DNA from: Nocardia africana NBRC 100379
GTDB taxonomy: Bacteria > Actinomycetota > Actinomycetes > Mycobacteriales > Mycobacteriaceae
NCBI RefSeq assembly: GCF_001612635.1
Contig: NZ_BDAV01000009.1
Location: forward strand, 434,001-498,000
Direction: 5' to 3'
DNA length: 64,000 nt
A program made the position numbers and the translations under genes. Below the pieces are notes generated by a model, which saw only the letters and a list, made by a program, of their open reading frames with translations, was not told the origin of the DNA and did not search any database. Shown in pieces: positions 16,637-25,373 of this stretch (positions are counted from its first letter, which is position 1; each line of letters opens with the position of its first letter).

Positions 16637-18505
16637 GTGCATATCGCGTTCGGGGTTGTGGCCGTGCTCGCCGTGGCGGTCGCGCTGGCGGCGCTGGCCC
16701 GCCGCATCGGCATGGCCGAACCGCTGCTGCTCACCGTCGCCGGGGTCGTCGCCTCCTACCTGCCGTTCGTGCCGCGGATCGATATCGATCCGGAGTGGGT
16801 GCTGCTGGGGCTGCTGCCACCGCTGCTGTACACGGCCTCGATCAGTACCTCGCTGCTGGAATTCAAACCGAAGAAGGTGTCGATCACCCTGCTGTCGGTC
16901 GGCCTGGTACTGGCCACCACCTTCGCGGTCGCGGCGGTGGTGTGGCAGCTGCTGCCGGTGCCGTTCGCGGCCGCGGTGGCCCTCGGCGCGATCGTCGCCC
17001 CGCCCGACGCGGTGGCCGCCATCGCGGTGGCCCGCCGGGTCGGGATGCCGCGGCGCATCGTCACCCTGCTCGAGGGCGAATCGCTGTTCAACGACGCCAC
17101 CGCGCTGGTCGCGTTGCGCACCGCGATCGCGGCGATGGCGGGCAGTTTCAGTGTGTGGCAGGCCGGCGGCGACTTCGTCTACGCGGCCGCCGGCGGCGCG
17201 GTGATCGGCATCGCCGCGGCCGCGGTACTGGTGTTGGTGCGCCGCCGCATCACCGATCCGGTGCTCGACACCGGTGTGTCGTTGCTGGCGCCGTTCGCGG
17301 CGTATCTGCCCGCCGAGGCCGCCCACGCCTCCGGGGTGATCGCGGTGGTGGTGTGCGGTCTGATCCTCGGCCAGGGCGCACCGGTGTGGCAGTCGGCGGC
17401 CTCCCGCGTCGCCGAGCGCACCAACTGGCGCACCATCCAATTCCTGCTGGAGAGCGCGGTATTCCTGCTGATCGGCCTGCAGGTCCGCCATATCGTCGAC
17501 GACGCCTGGAACAGCGGACTCGACCACGCCACCATCGTGTTCACCGCCCTCGCCGTGCTGGTCACCGTCATCGTGGTGCGCCCGGTCTGGGTTTTTCCCG
17601 CCACCTACTTCTCCTGGTTCGTCGAAAGCCGCCCACGGGGCAAACCGAAACCCGCGTGGACCGGTCCCGCGGTGGTGGCGTGGGCCGGGATGCGCGGCGT
17701 GGTCACCCTCGCCGCGGCCACTCTGCTGCCCGACGACACCCCGCAGCTGGCGACGCTGAAACTGCTCGCCCTCGTCGTGGTCGGCGGAACGCTGCTGCTG
17801 CAAGGCATTTCGCTGCCCGCGCTGGTGCGGCTGCTGCAACTGCGCGGTCCCAGCCGCGCCGAGGACGCCCTGCAGGAGGCCGCGCTGCTGCAGCAGGCCA
17901 CCGCTGCCGGACTCGAGGCCCTCGACGAGGCGGTCGCGCCCGAAACCCCACCCGAGGTGGTGGCGAGCCTGCGCGACCGGGTCGCGCGGCGCACGCACGC
18001 GGCGTGGGAACAGCTCGGGCGCGCGGAATCGGTGCGCGTCACCCCCAGCGGCGAATACCGGCGGCTGCGACTGGTGATGCTGCACGCCGAACGCGAGGCG
18101 GTGCTGCGCGCCCGCGACGGCGGCGGTATCGATCACGAAGTCCTCGAACAGGTGATGACCGCGATCGATCTGGAAGAGTCCACGATCGACCGGATCGGCG
18201 AGGCCGACGACGACGAGGCCGCCGGTCCGCTCACGGCTCCGGTGTCCGGCGGCTGCGAGCATCTGATCTCCGCCCCGCACACCCACACCCCCGACCACCC
18301 CGACTGCTGTTCCGAATGCGTCGCCGAGGGGTTGACGTGGGTGCATCTGCGCATGTGCCTGACCTGCGGGCATATCGCCTGCTGCGATTCCTCGGTCGGC
18401 AACCACGCCACCAAGCACTTCCACGCCACGACCCATCCGGTGATGCGCAGCGTGGAGCCCGGGGAGAAATGGCGGTGGTGTTATGTCGACGAAATCCTGG
18501 GCTGA
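16637..18505 (+). CDS. CPA1-type Na+/H+ antiporter with C-terminal UBP-type zinc finger
   Basis: 622 aa from GTG 16637. About 12 membrane helices (1-400) include the ion-site region AIVAPPDAVAAIAVARRVGMPRR and GESLFNDATALVAL, which carry the paired acidic residues of the NhaP/NHE family, and WAGMRGVVTLAAA. A cytosolic helical segment (about 410-535) follows. Residues 540-622 form a UBP-type zinc finger: CEHL, CCSECV, CLTCGHIACCDSS, then HATKHFHATTHP. In eukaryotes this fold binds ubiquitin C termini or free Cys/Gly tails; in actinobacterial antiporters its ligand is unknown. It exports Na+ or K+ for pH and salt control. Confidence 0.92.
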   Translation: MHIAFGVVAVLAVAVALAALARRIGMAEPLLLTVAGVVASYLPFVPRIDIDPEWVLLGLLPPLLYTASISTSLLEFKPKKVSITLLSVGLVLATTFAVAAVVWQLLPVPFAAAVALGAIVAPPDAVAAIAVARRVGMPRRIVTLLEGESLFNDATALVALRTAIAAMAGSFSVWQAGGDFVYAAAGGAVIGIAAAAVLVLVRRRITDPVLDTGVSLLAPFAAYLPAEAAHASGVIAVVVCGLILGQGAPVWQSAASRVAERTNWRTIQFLLESAVFLLIGLQVRHIVDDAWNSGLDHATIVFTALAVLVTVIVVRPVWVFPATYFSWFVESRPRGKPKPAWTGPAVVAWAGMRGVVTLAAATLLPDDTPQLATLKLLALVVVGGTLLLQGISLPALVRLLQLRGPSRAEDALQEAALLQQATAAGLEALDEAVAPETPPEVVASLRDRVARRTHAAWEQLGRAESVRVTPSGEYRRLRLVMLHAEREAVLRARDGGGIDHEVLEQVMTAIDLEESTIDRIGEADDDEAAGPLTAPVSGGCEHLISAPHTHTPDHPDCCSECVAEGLTWVHLRMCLTCGHIACCDSSVGNHATKHFHATTHPVMRSVEPGEKWRWCYVDEILG

Positions 18506-18528
18506 ACCCACCGGTTAGGCTCGGGACC

Positions 18529-19155
18529 GTGCGAACAGGTCAGGACTCCGCCGACAACGACACCCGTATCTGGGGTGGTACCACGCTCACCGAGCGCCGC
18601 GAGGCGCGCCGGACCGCGTTGCTGGAGGCCGCGTTGGATCTGATCGGTGAGGCCGGCGCGGGCGCGGTCACCATGCGCGCGGTGTGCCGGCGCGCGGGGC
18701 TCACCGACCGCTACTTCTACGAAAGCTTCACCGGCCGCGACGATCTGCTCGACGTGCTCTACCGGCAGGTCGCCGACGACTTCCGGGAACCGATGACCTC
18801 CTTCGCCGCCGCGGCCGACCCCGACCGTGACCGCGAACTGGCGACGGTGCTGGTCGACAAGGTGCTCGCCGACCCCCGCAAATCGCGGCTGTTTCTGGTC
18901 GAACCGTATTCGAGCACCGGATTGGGCCAGACCACCATCGCGGTGATGCCGACGTTCACCCGCCTGATCCAGGATCATCTGTTCACCGATATCGACGATC
19001 CGATGCGGCGGCGGATGGCGGCGGTCACCATGGCCTCGGGCAATGCCGGACTGTTCGCGGCCTGGCTCAACGGCTCGCTGCGCGCCGACCGCGCTCAGGT
19101 GGTGGACCATCTGGTCGCGGTGATCGGGGCCTACCGGTCGATGTATCGCGACTGA
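18529..19155 (+). CDS. TetR-family transcriptional regulator
   Basis: 208 aa from GTG 18529, 23 bp after the antiporter stop on the same strand, so probably co-transcribed. The HTH (about 22-68) contains VTMRAVCRRAGLTDRYFYESFTGRDDLL, the standard TetR recognition pattern; the rest is an all-helical ligand domain. It may control the antiporter operon or the DHFR-like gene downstream; no palindrome was identified. Confidence 0.9.
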   Translation: MRTGQDSADNDTRIWGGTTLTERREARRTALLEAALDLIGEAGAGAVTMRAVCRRAGLTDRYFYESFTGRDDLLDVLYRQVADDFREPMTSFAAAADPDRDRELATVLVDKVLADPRKSRLFLVEPYSSTGLGQTTIAVMPTFTRLIQDHLFTDIDDPMRRRMAAVTMASGNAGLFAAWLNGSLRADRAQVVDHLVAVIGAYRSMYRD

Positions 19156-19245
19156 GTCCCGGCCCGGCGCCGATGAATTCCGGCCGCGGCCGCCGTCTGT
19201 CCCGGTGAGAGCCGAGTCCGGCGCGAGAGCCGAAGGAGCGAAGAT

Positions 19246-19845
19246 ATGGCGACAGTGGTGTGCGGCGCGAGCATGTCCCTCGACGGATATATCGCAGGGC
19301 CCGCGGAATCGGGATTCGAGCATCTGTTCGCGTGGTACGAGGCCGGTGACCGCACCTACCCCAGTACCCATCCGGAACTGCGGTTCTCGATGACCGGCGC
19401 CGACTACGAGCAGGTCGCCGCCTATCTCGACACGGTCGGTGTGTTCGTGGTCGGGCGCCGGCTGTTCGACCTCACCGACGGCTGGGGCGGCATACATCCG
19501 TTCGACCGGCCGATAGTCGTTGTCACCCACCACATTCCGCGGGAATGGATCGACGCGCATCCCGGGGCGCCGTTCACCTTCGTCACCGACGGCATCGAGG
19601 CCGCCATCGAGCGCGCCGCAGCCCTGGCCGGGGGCCGGGCGGTGGGCGTCAACGGCGGCACGATGGCCCGCCAGGCGCTCGAGGCCGGACTGCTCGACGA
19701 GATCTGGATCGATCTGGTGCCGGTGCTGCTCGGCGGCGGCACACCGATGTTCGACCATCTCGGCGCCGCACCACATCTGCTGGAGGATCCGGCCGTCGTG
19801 GCGGGCAGCCGGGTCACCCACCTGCGTTATCGGGTGCGCCGCTGA
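19246..19845 (+). CDS. Dihydrofolate reductase-family protein (RibD C-terminal-like)
   Basis: 199 aa from ATG 19246 (GAAGGAG upstream). It opens with VCGASMSLDGYIAG, then FVVGRRLFDLTDGWGG, VGVNGGTMARQALEAGLLDEIWIDLVPVLLGGGTPMF, the pattern of actinobacterial RibD_C/DHFR-like reductases, which use NADPH on an undetermined pterin- or riboflavin-like substrate. It is not the folate enzyme FolA. Its 3' end overlaps the convergent tetR by 19 bp. Confidence 0.92.
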   Translation: MATVVCGASMSLDGYIAGPAESGFEHLFAWYEAGDRTYPSTHPELRFSMTGADYEQVAAYLDTVGVFVVGRRLFDLTDGWGGIHPFDRPIVVVTHHIPREWIDAHPGAPFTFVTDGIEAAIERAAALAGGRAVGVNGGTMARQALEAGLLDEIWIDLVPVLLGGGTPMFDHLGAAPHLLEDPAVVAGSRVTHLRYRVRR

Positions 19846-20603
19846 GTTCGCGGCGACGTCTCCGGCTCCCCGGCATCGGGCACCGAGCTGCCCAGACCGG
19901 CCGTGGGCGCTTCACCCAGCCGCGCGGCCAGCCCGTCCAGGACGCAGACCAGCCCGAAGTCGAATGCCAGCGCTCGCGCCACTTCGGGATCCTGCGGTAG
20001 CGCGTCGCGGTAGTCGGCGCGCAGTTGCGGATAGTCCGCGGCCAGTTGATCCATCGAGGCGAGCACCGATTGGTGGTCGACCTCGCCGCCGGCGGCCTTG
20101 CGGTAGGTCAGTTCCGGAATCACCTGTCCCAGAATGAAACTCATCAACAGGGCGCTGGCCAGGTAGATGTCGGTGCCGTCGAATCCGGCCCGCAGGCAGG
20201 TGCGGCGCAGCCGGTCGGTGAGTGCGAAGGCGTTGGGGCCGACGCTGGGGAGCCGGCCCAGCAGGCTCGCCGCCCACGGATGGGAGCGGATGGTGGCACG
20301 AAGGCTGTAGGCGAAGGTGGTGAACACCTCCCGCCAGCTCGTGTGGTCGGGATCGGGCGTCTCGACCAGGCCCCAGACCTCGTCGAGCGCCAATTCCAGC
20401 AGTTCGTCCTTGTTGGCCACATACCAGTAGAGGCTGGTCGCGCCGGCATTGAGACGGGCGCCGAGTTTGCGCATGCTCAGCGCCTCGAGGCCGTCGGCGT
20501 CGAGCAGTTCCACAGTGGCCGCGACGATCTGTTCGCGGGTCAGCCCCGACCTCCTGGGCGGGCGGGCCTGCCGCGTCCACACCGAGCTGAACGGTTTGGT
20601 CAC
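19827..20603 (-). CDS. TetR-family repressor, probably of the divergent MFS exporter
   Basis: 258 aa from GTG 20603; an in-frame ATG 20627 would leave only 29 bp to the MFS start. The HTH (about 20-70) has LTREQIVAATVELLDADG and LSMRKLGARLNAGATSLYWYVANKDELL. The C-terminal domain resembles TetR class-like proteins (TetR_C_1). It is divergent from the DHA2 exporter with a 53-bp spacer, the classic layout of a drug-responsive efflux repressor. Confidence 0.9.
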   Translation of the reverse strand: MTKPFSSVWTRQARPPRRSGLTREQIVAATVELLDADGLEALSMRKLGARLNAGATSLYWYVANKDELLELALDEVWGLVETPDPDHTSWREVFTTFAYSLRATIRSHPWAASLLGRLPSVGPNAFALTDRLRRTCLRAGFDGTDIYLASALLMSFILGQVIPELTYRKAAGGEVDHQSVLASMDQLAADYPQLRADYRDALPQDPEVARALAFDFGLVCVLDGLAARLGEAPTAGLGSSVPDAGEPETSPRTQRRTR

Positions 20604-20656
20604 GGCACCACTGTAATTGCCTCGCACACCGTTCGAGTTTATCGTACGCTGATCGA

Positions 20657-22138
20657 GTGGAATCGAACACTGTACGAGAATCGGCGGAGACGCCCCCGCG
20701 CGATCCCCGCCGCTGGTGGATCCTGGGTGTGCTCTGCCTGTCCCTGCTGGTGCTGATGATCGACGGCACCGTCCTCAACCTGGCCATTCCGTCACTGATC
20801 CGGGAACTCGGCGCGAGCCCCTCCGACATCCAATGGATCCTCGACGCCTACGTCCTCGTCTTCGCCGGACTTCTGCTCACCGCCGGCAGCCTGTCCGACC
20901 GGTTCGGCCGGCGCCGCATGCTCATCACCGGACTCGCGGTGTTCGGCGCGGCGTCGCTGCTGGCCGTCGTCGCCGGCGAACCGTGGCAGGTCATCGCCGC
21001 CCGCGCCGCCATGGGCGTCGGCGGGTCGCTGCTCATGCCCTCGACACTGTCGATCCTGATGACGACCTTCGAGGAGGACGAACGCCGCAAGGCGATGGCC
21101 GGCTGGTCGACGGTGTCGATGGTCGGCATCGTGCTCGGCCCCACCCTGGGCGGCTTTCTGCTGCAACACTTCTGGTGGGGCTCGGTCTTCCTGCTCAACA
21201 TCCCCGTCGCGATCGTCGCCATCATCGCCGCGGTGGTGCTGATGCCCGAAACCTACGGGCAGCAACGCCCCGTCGATCTGGTCGGCGTGCTGCTGTCCAT
21301 CGCGGCGCTCACCGCGACCGTCTACGTGATCATCGAACGCGAATGGAACATCCCCGTCATCGCGCTCGCGGTGGTCGCGGCGGCCGGATTCACCTACTGG
21401 GAGTACCGCTCGCCGCACCCCATGCTGCCGCTGGCGGTGTTCCGCAATCGCGACTTCACCGGCACCTGCCTGACGCTGCTGCTGATGGTGTTCGGCATGG
21501 GCGCGGTGATGCTGATGCTCACCCAGTACCTGCAGTTCGTCCTCGGATACGGCCCGATGAAGGCCGGGCTGGCGCTGCTGCCCTACGCGGTGGCCGCGAC
21601 GGTGTGCAACGGGCTGGGTGCCACCCTCGGCAAGAAACTGAGCAACAAGACCCTGATCGTCGCGGGCTTGGCGGTGATGGCCGGGGCGTTCGTCATCCTC
21701 GCCAACGCCGACAGCTACGCATGGGTACTGGCGTCGATGCTGGTGATGGGGGTCGGCGGCGGCCTGGCCGGTCCCGCGGCCTACGCCGCGATCATGAGCG
21801 CGATCCCGCTCGAACACGCCGGTGTCGGCTCGGCGATGAACGACACCATCCAGCAGGTGGGTATGGCGGTCAGCATCGCGGTGCTCGGCAGTGTGCTGGC
21901 GGGCGTGTTCACCTCGCATATGCCCGCCGACGCCCCGGCCGCGGCGCGCGAGAACATCGGCAACGCCTTCGCCCTCGGCTTCGGCGAACCGGCGAAGTCG
22001 GCGTTCACCACGGCCATGTCCTACGGGGCGTGGATCAGCGCCGGTTTCAGCCTCGCGGCCGCGCTGCTGGGCCTGATTCTGCTGCGCCACCGCGCAGCGC
22101 AACCGGTGGCTCAACCCGAACCGGTGCAGGCGAGCTGA
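20657..22138 (+). CDS. DHA2-family (14-TM) MFS drug exporter
   Basis: 493 aa from GTG 20657. The protein has about 14 hydrophobic helices, motif A GSLSDRFGRRRML, motif B-like RAAMGVGGSLLMPSTLSIL, and the DHA2 motif D LMIDGTVLNLAIPSL with Asp in helix 1. It resembles EmrB/QacA exporters, which expel cationic or amphipathic drugs with the proton gradient. Its expression is likely set by the divergent TetR. It converges on a hypothetical gene with only 6 bp between stops and no hairpin. Confidence 0.92.
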   Translation: MESNTVRESAETPPRDPRRWWILGVLCLSLLVLMIDGTVLNLAIPSLIRELGASPSDIQWILDAYVLVFAGLLLTAGSLSDRFGRRRMLITGLAVFGAASLLAVVAGEPWQVIAARAAMGVGGSLLMPSTLSILMTTFEEDERRKAMAGWSTVSMVGIVLGPTLGGFLLQHFWWGSVFLLNIPVAIVAIIAAVVLMPETYGQQRPVDLVGVLLSIAALTATVYVIIEREWNIPVIALAVVAAAGFTYWEYRSPHPMLPLAVFRNRDFTGTCLTLLLMVFGMGAVMLMLTQYLQFVLGYGPMKAGLALLPYAVAATVCNGLGATLGKKLSNKTLIVAGLAVMAGAFVILANADSYAWVLASMLVMGVGGGLAGPAAYAAIMSAIPLEHAGVGSAMNDTIQQVGMAVSIAVLGSVLAGVFTSHMPADAPAAARENIGNAFALGFGEPAKSAFTTAMSYGAWISAGFSLAAALLGLILLRHRAAQPVAQPEPVQAS

Positions 22139-22144
22139 ACGGCC

Positions 22145-22732
22145 TCACGCCACGGCACGCGGATCGGTTCCCGCAGCACGCGCGGGGACCGATACCGTGG
22201 GGCACAAGGCAGTGTCGGGTAGCCACCGGGAGAACCGTTCCACCACTTCCAGCGCGCCCAGCCCCACATATCCGGCCAGCACGCTTTCGGCCAGCGTCAT
22301 ATCGTCCTCGGGCAGCCCGAAGACCGACACGAGCAGACCACGCCACGGCCCCTGCGCGCGCACCCCGCGGCACGGACCCGGCGTGGCCGTCTCCTCGACC
22401 AGCGCCGGACATCCCGAATGCAACACGAGCGCGGCCTGCACCCCCAGCGACACGTCACGAATCCGCGGACGATGCCCCGCCGCCGCGGCGCCGATCAGCG
22501 AGCCGGGCAGCAACTCGGCGCCGTCGAGATACCCCGGCTCGACGGCGCGCCAACGCTGCACAGGCGGGAAATGATCGCAGTCCGGGCGACCCGACCAGCG
22601 GCGATACGCTCGTTCCAGCAGCACCTCGGTCGCGTCCCGGCAACCGGATTCGTTCACGATCACCGCCCGCATCCGCAGCTGCCGGCACCGCGGCCGATCG
22701 GGCCGCACCCGTTCGATCTCGGCGATACTCAT
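22145..22732 (-). CDS. Hypothetical protein, 195 aa
   Basis: ATG 22732 overlaps the stop of the upstream membrane protein gene (ATGA). No domain is recognised. The protein is soluble, with a basic N terminus (IERVRPDRPRCRQLRMRAVIV), several dispersed Cys and a helical C terminus (MTLAESVLAGYVGLGALEVVERFSRW). The repeated mention of a coupled two-gene unit with the 2-TM protein suggests they work together. It could be a cytosolic partner of that protein. Confidence 0.7.
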   Translation of the reverse strand: MSIAEIERVRPDRPRCRQLRMRAVIVNESGCRDATEVLLERAYRRWSGRPDCDHFPPVQRWRAVEPGYLDGAELLPGSLIGAAAAGHRPRIRDVSLGVQAALVLHSGCPALVEETATPGPCRGVRAQGPWRGLLVSVFGLPEDDMTLAESVLAGYVGLGALEVVERFSRWLPDTALCPTVSVPARAAGTDPRAVA

Positions 22733-23109
22733 GACCCACCGCCACTGTCGATTTCGGAACGTACGGATTTCGCCCGCACCGCGGCCATGCTGCGCACCCG
22801 TCCGGGCGCGGGGGTGTGGGCCCGCCGCCACGCCGAGACGAACAGGGCGAAACCGCCCGCGACAGCGATGATCACGGCGAGCATCGCCAGCACCAGCGGT
22901 GTCGTCGCCGCCGCGTCGGTGCGGCCCGCTCCGCTCGCCCGGATCAGCATCGCCGCGAGCAACGGACCGAGCAGGGCGAGCCCGGCGCCGGTGAGCAGCA
23001 GGCCACCGGTGGTCAACGCTTCCGGAGTCAGCGATACGCGAGCGGATGTGACGGTCGTGGATTTCACCGATCCGGTTCGCGATCCCAGCAAACTCTTGCG
23101 CAACGGCAT
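22729..23109 (-). CDS. Small membrane protein with two predicted helices
   Basis: 126 aa. Two hydrophobic helices at about 34-57 and 73-93, with a short basic loop and a charged C terminus. No family recognised. First gene of a two-gene operon. The upstream DNA (23130-23165) includes an A/T-rich GGGAATTTAAAAGT stretch that may hold its promoter, but no clear pair is visible. Confidence 0.68.
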   Translation of the reverse strand: MPLRKSLLGSRTGSVKSTTVTSARVSLTPEALTTGGLLLTGAGLALLGPLLAAMLIRASGAGRTDAAATTPLVLAMLAVIIAVAGGFALFVSAWRRAHTPAPGRVRSMAAVRAKSVRSEIDSGGGS

Positions 23110-23276
23110 GACCGCCCCTTTCGTTCACCCGCTCGTCAGTGCATTTGAACTGGGAATTTAAAAGTACAACTCGAATCGCCACGGGTTCATCCAACGTGAT
23201 CCAACTGTCACCGGAACGTTGGCAGCAATTCAGCAGCGACCGTCGTGGGTGTCCCGGGGGCCGCCGCCGAAACGCA

Positions 23277-23321
23277 GCATGCCGCCCGGGCGAACCCGAA
23301 GGTCACGCCCGGACGGCATGC
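23277..23321. terminator. 16-bp inverted repeat downstream of the second MFS gene
   Basis: Arms 23277-23292 and 23306-23321 pair with one mismatch around a 13-nt loop. It lies 66 bp past the MFS stop (minus strand) and may back up the hairpin closer to the stop. Confidence 0.6.
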
Positions 23322-23361
23322 GGTGCAGTCATGCATCCGGTGCACGATCGCGGCAGACGAA

Positions 23362-23382
23362 CGAGGGCTCGGCACGCCCTCG
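23362..23382. terminator. Hairpin directly after the MFS stop codon
   Basis: CGAGGGC (23362-23368) and GCCCTCG (23376-23382) form a perfect 7-bp stem with a 7-nt loop, 4 bp beyond the stop of the minus-strand exporter at 23387. No T-tract. Confidence 0.55.
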
Positions 23383-23386
23383 CCGG

Positions 23387-24928
23387 TCAGTGCCCCATCA
23401 GCACCGGCGCATCGGTACCTTCCTGGGGCAGTTTCGGTTTCGAGCGCGGCAGGAACGCCGCCGGGATCAGCGTCACCAACACCAGCACCAGGGCAACGAT
23501 GTAGGTGTGCGCGTAGGCCGTCGCGGCCTGGTCGAAACCGGCGTCGAGCTGCTCGGGCGGCAGCTTCTGCGCGATGGTCGGATCGAACTGCGATCCGATC
23601 GCCGCCTGCGCCAGCGGCTGGTTCTCGAGCATGTTCGTCAGCAGCACCGACATGGTCGCCGTACCGATCGAACCGGCCGCCTGGTTGACGATGTTCATCA
23701 GCGTCGAACCCCGGGCCACCTGCGCGTGGGTCAGCGTCTGGATCGCGGCGGTCATGGTCGGCATCATCGTGCAGCCCATGCCCAGTCCCATCACGAACAG
23801 CGCCACACACATCAGCGGCAGCGAGGTGTCGGCCGAGAGCTGAGTGAAGAACAGCATGCTCACCGCGATGACGGTCAGGCCGGTCATCACCACCTTGCCG
23901 GGGCCGATCTTGTCGACCAGCTTGCCGCCGATCGGCATCGTGACCATCGCGCCCAAACCCTGTGGCGCGATGAGCAATCCGGTCACCAGCGTCGACTTAC
24001 CCTGCACCTGCTGCAGGTAGCTGGGCAGCAGCAGACCGGAGCCGAAGAACGCCACGGCGAAGAACACCGCGGTCAGGACGGCGAAGGTCAACTGGCGGTT
24101 GCGGAACAGATGCAGATCGATCAGCGGATGTTCGGTGCGCAGCGCGTGGAAGACGAAACCCACCATCAGCACCAGGCCGATCGCGGCCGGCACCAGCACC
24201 CGCGCCGAGGCGACCGTGTGCTGTTCGGGAATCGAGGACACACCGAACAGGAACAACGCCAACCCCGGCGACGCGAGCAGCATCCCGAGGAAGTCGAACG
24301 ATTCCGAGGGTTCGGGCCGGTCGGAGGGCAGCACCACGACCGCCAGGATCAACGCGATCACACCGACGGGCAGGTTGATCAGGAAGATCCAGTGCCAGCT
24401 GAAACTGCCGATCAGCCAGCCGCCGAGAATCGGCCCGAGAATCGGCCCCAGCAGCATCGGCACGCCGAGCACGGCCATCACCCGGCCGATCCGCTGCGGG
24501 CCGGCCGCGTGGGTCATGATCGTCATACCCAGCGGCATCAGCATGCCGCCGCCGAGGCCCTGCACCACGCGGAAGGCGATGAGCGACTCGATGTTCCACG
24601 CCGTGGAGCACAGCACCGAGCCGAGGATGAAGAACGTCAGGGCCAGGATGTAGAGACGTTTGGTGCCGAATCGGTCGGCCGCCCAGCCGGTCAGCGGGAT
24701 CACGCTGGCCAGGGCCAGGGTGTAGCCGGTCATCGTCCAGGCCGCGATGGCGTAGCTGGTGTCGAATTCGTGCTGGAACGTCGGCAGCGCGACGGTCACG
24801 ACGGTCACGTCCAGGATCGACATGATCGCGCCGAGCACGACCACACCGGCTACCTTGAACACCGCGGCATCGAGGGTGTCGGAAGCGGGATCCGACGTAG
24901 CCGCAGGAATATCCGGAGGAGAGGTCAC
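23387..24928 (-). CDS. EmrB/QacA-type DHA2 MFS transporter
   Basis: 513 aa from GTG 24928; upstream in-frame codons add a basic tail without a start signal. About 14 helices. Motif A is GWAADRFGTKRLYIL, motif D MSILDVTVVTVALPTF, and motif C-like GPILGPILGGWLIGSFSWHWIFLINLPVG. It belongs to the drug:H+ antiporter-2 branch with a longer C terminus, related to EmrB-like exporters. There is no adjacent regulator; it is divergent from the NfeD/SPFH pair. Two hairpins follow its stop. Confidence 0.92.
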   Translation of the reverse strand: MTSPPDIPAATSDPASDTLDAAVFKVAGVVVLGAIMSILDVTVVTVALPTFQHEFDTSYAIAAWTMTGYTLALASVIPLTGWAADRFGTKRLYILALTFFILGSVLCSTAWNIESLIAFRVVQGLGGGMLMPLGMTIMTHAAGPQRIGRVMAVLGVPMLLGPILGPILGGWLIGSFSWHWIFLINLPVGVIALILAVVVLPSDRPEPSESFDFLGMLLASPGLALFLFGVSSIPEQHTVASARVLVPAAIGLVLMVGFVFHALRTEHPLIDLHLFRNRQLTFAVLTAVFFAVAFFGSGLLLPSYLQQVQGKSTLVTGLLIAPQGLGAMVTMPIGGKLVDKIGPGKVVMTGLTVIAVSMLFFTQLSADTSLPLMCVALFVMGLGMGCTMMPTMTAAIQTLTHAQVARGSTLMNIVNQAAGSIGTATMSVLLTNMLENQPLAQAAIGSQFDPTIAQKLPPEQLDAGFDQAATAYAHTYIVALVLVLVTLIPAAFLPRSKPKLPQEGTDAPVLMGH

Positions 24929-25095
24929 CGCTTCAGCCTGCCAGGTGACCGATCGCTTGACCAGCCCCCGTTCCCAGGGGAGGCCATATCGAAACCTCCA
25001 ACTTTTGGCGCCCGATTCGCCCGTCCCCACCGTTATCTTGCCGCCCCGGCGCGGTCCCGGCGCGCGCACTACATTGGTCCCCGTCCGTTCATCCG

Positions 25096-25359
25096 TTGTC
25101 CGGCAAGGAGTTCCCCACGATAGAAGACCCGGTACTCGGTTCGACCGGTAGGCTCACATCGCCGATCCGGGGCGCAGGCATGCTCGGGGAGGTCCTGGTC
25201 GCGATCAGAGGGGGCACCGAGCTGTACATCGCGCGATCCACCGAACCCCTGGATGCCGGCACCACCGTACTCGTGGTCGAGGTGCATCCCGGCCGGATCG
25301 TCGATGTCGTCGAGTGGATCCCGCTGGATTTCGGGCCGGGTGGGGATACAACGAAATAA
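25096..25359 (+). CDS. Short NfeD-type C-terminal (OB-fold) protein, soluble
   Basis: About 87 aa counted from TTG 25096. It carries the NfeD OB-fold core GTELYIARSTEPLDAGTTVLVVEVHPGRIVDV (about 40-72) but lacks the membrane helices usual in NfeD. Start is uncertain: the strong AAGGAG at 25105-25110 lies inside this frame, 9 nt before an ATA codon at 25120, while TTG 25096 has no ribosome site. Translation may begin at a non-canonical codon. It is followed 14 bp later by the SPFH gene, with which NfeD proteins act at the membrane. Confidence 0.75.
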   Translation: MSGKEFPTIEDPVLGSTGRLTSPIRGAGMLGEVLVAIRGGTELYIARSTEPLDAGTTVLVVEVHPGRIVDVVEWIPLDFGPGGDTTK

Positions 25360-25373
25360 CAAGGGAGACACCA

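Noticed and set aside
14837..18505. A long plus-strand open frame reading through the FtsW/RodA region into the antiporter
   Set aside because: The real antiporter starts at GTG 16637; the earlier part is antisense to the membrane protein and low in sensible composition (His/Arg/Gln runs), as expected in high-GC DNA.
15092..18511. A long minus-strand open frame extending the SEDS protein upstream through the antiporter
   Set aside because: Only residues from ATG 16525 have helices and SEDS motifs; the rest is antisense composition.
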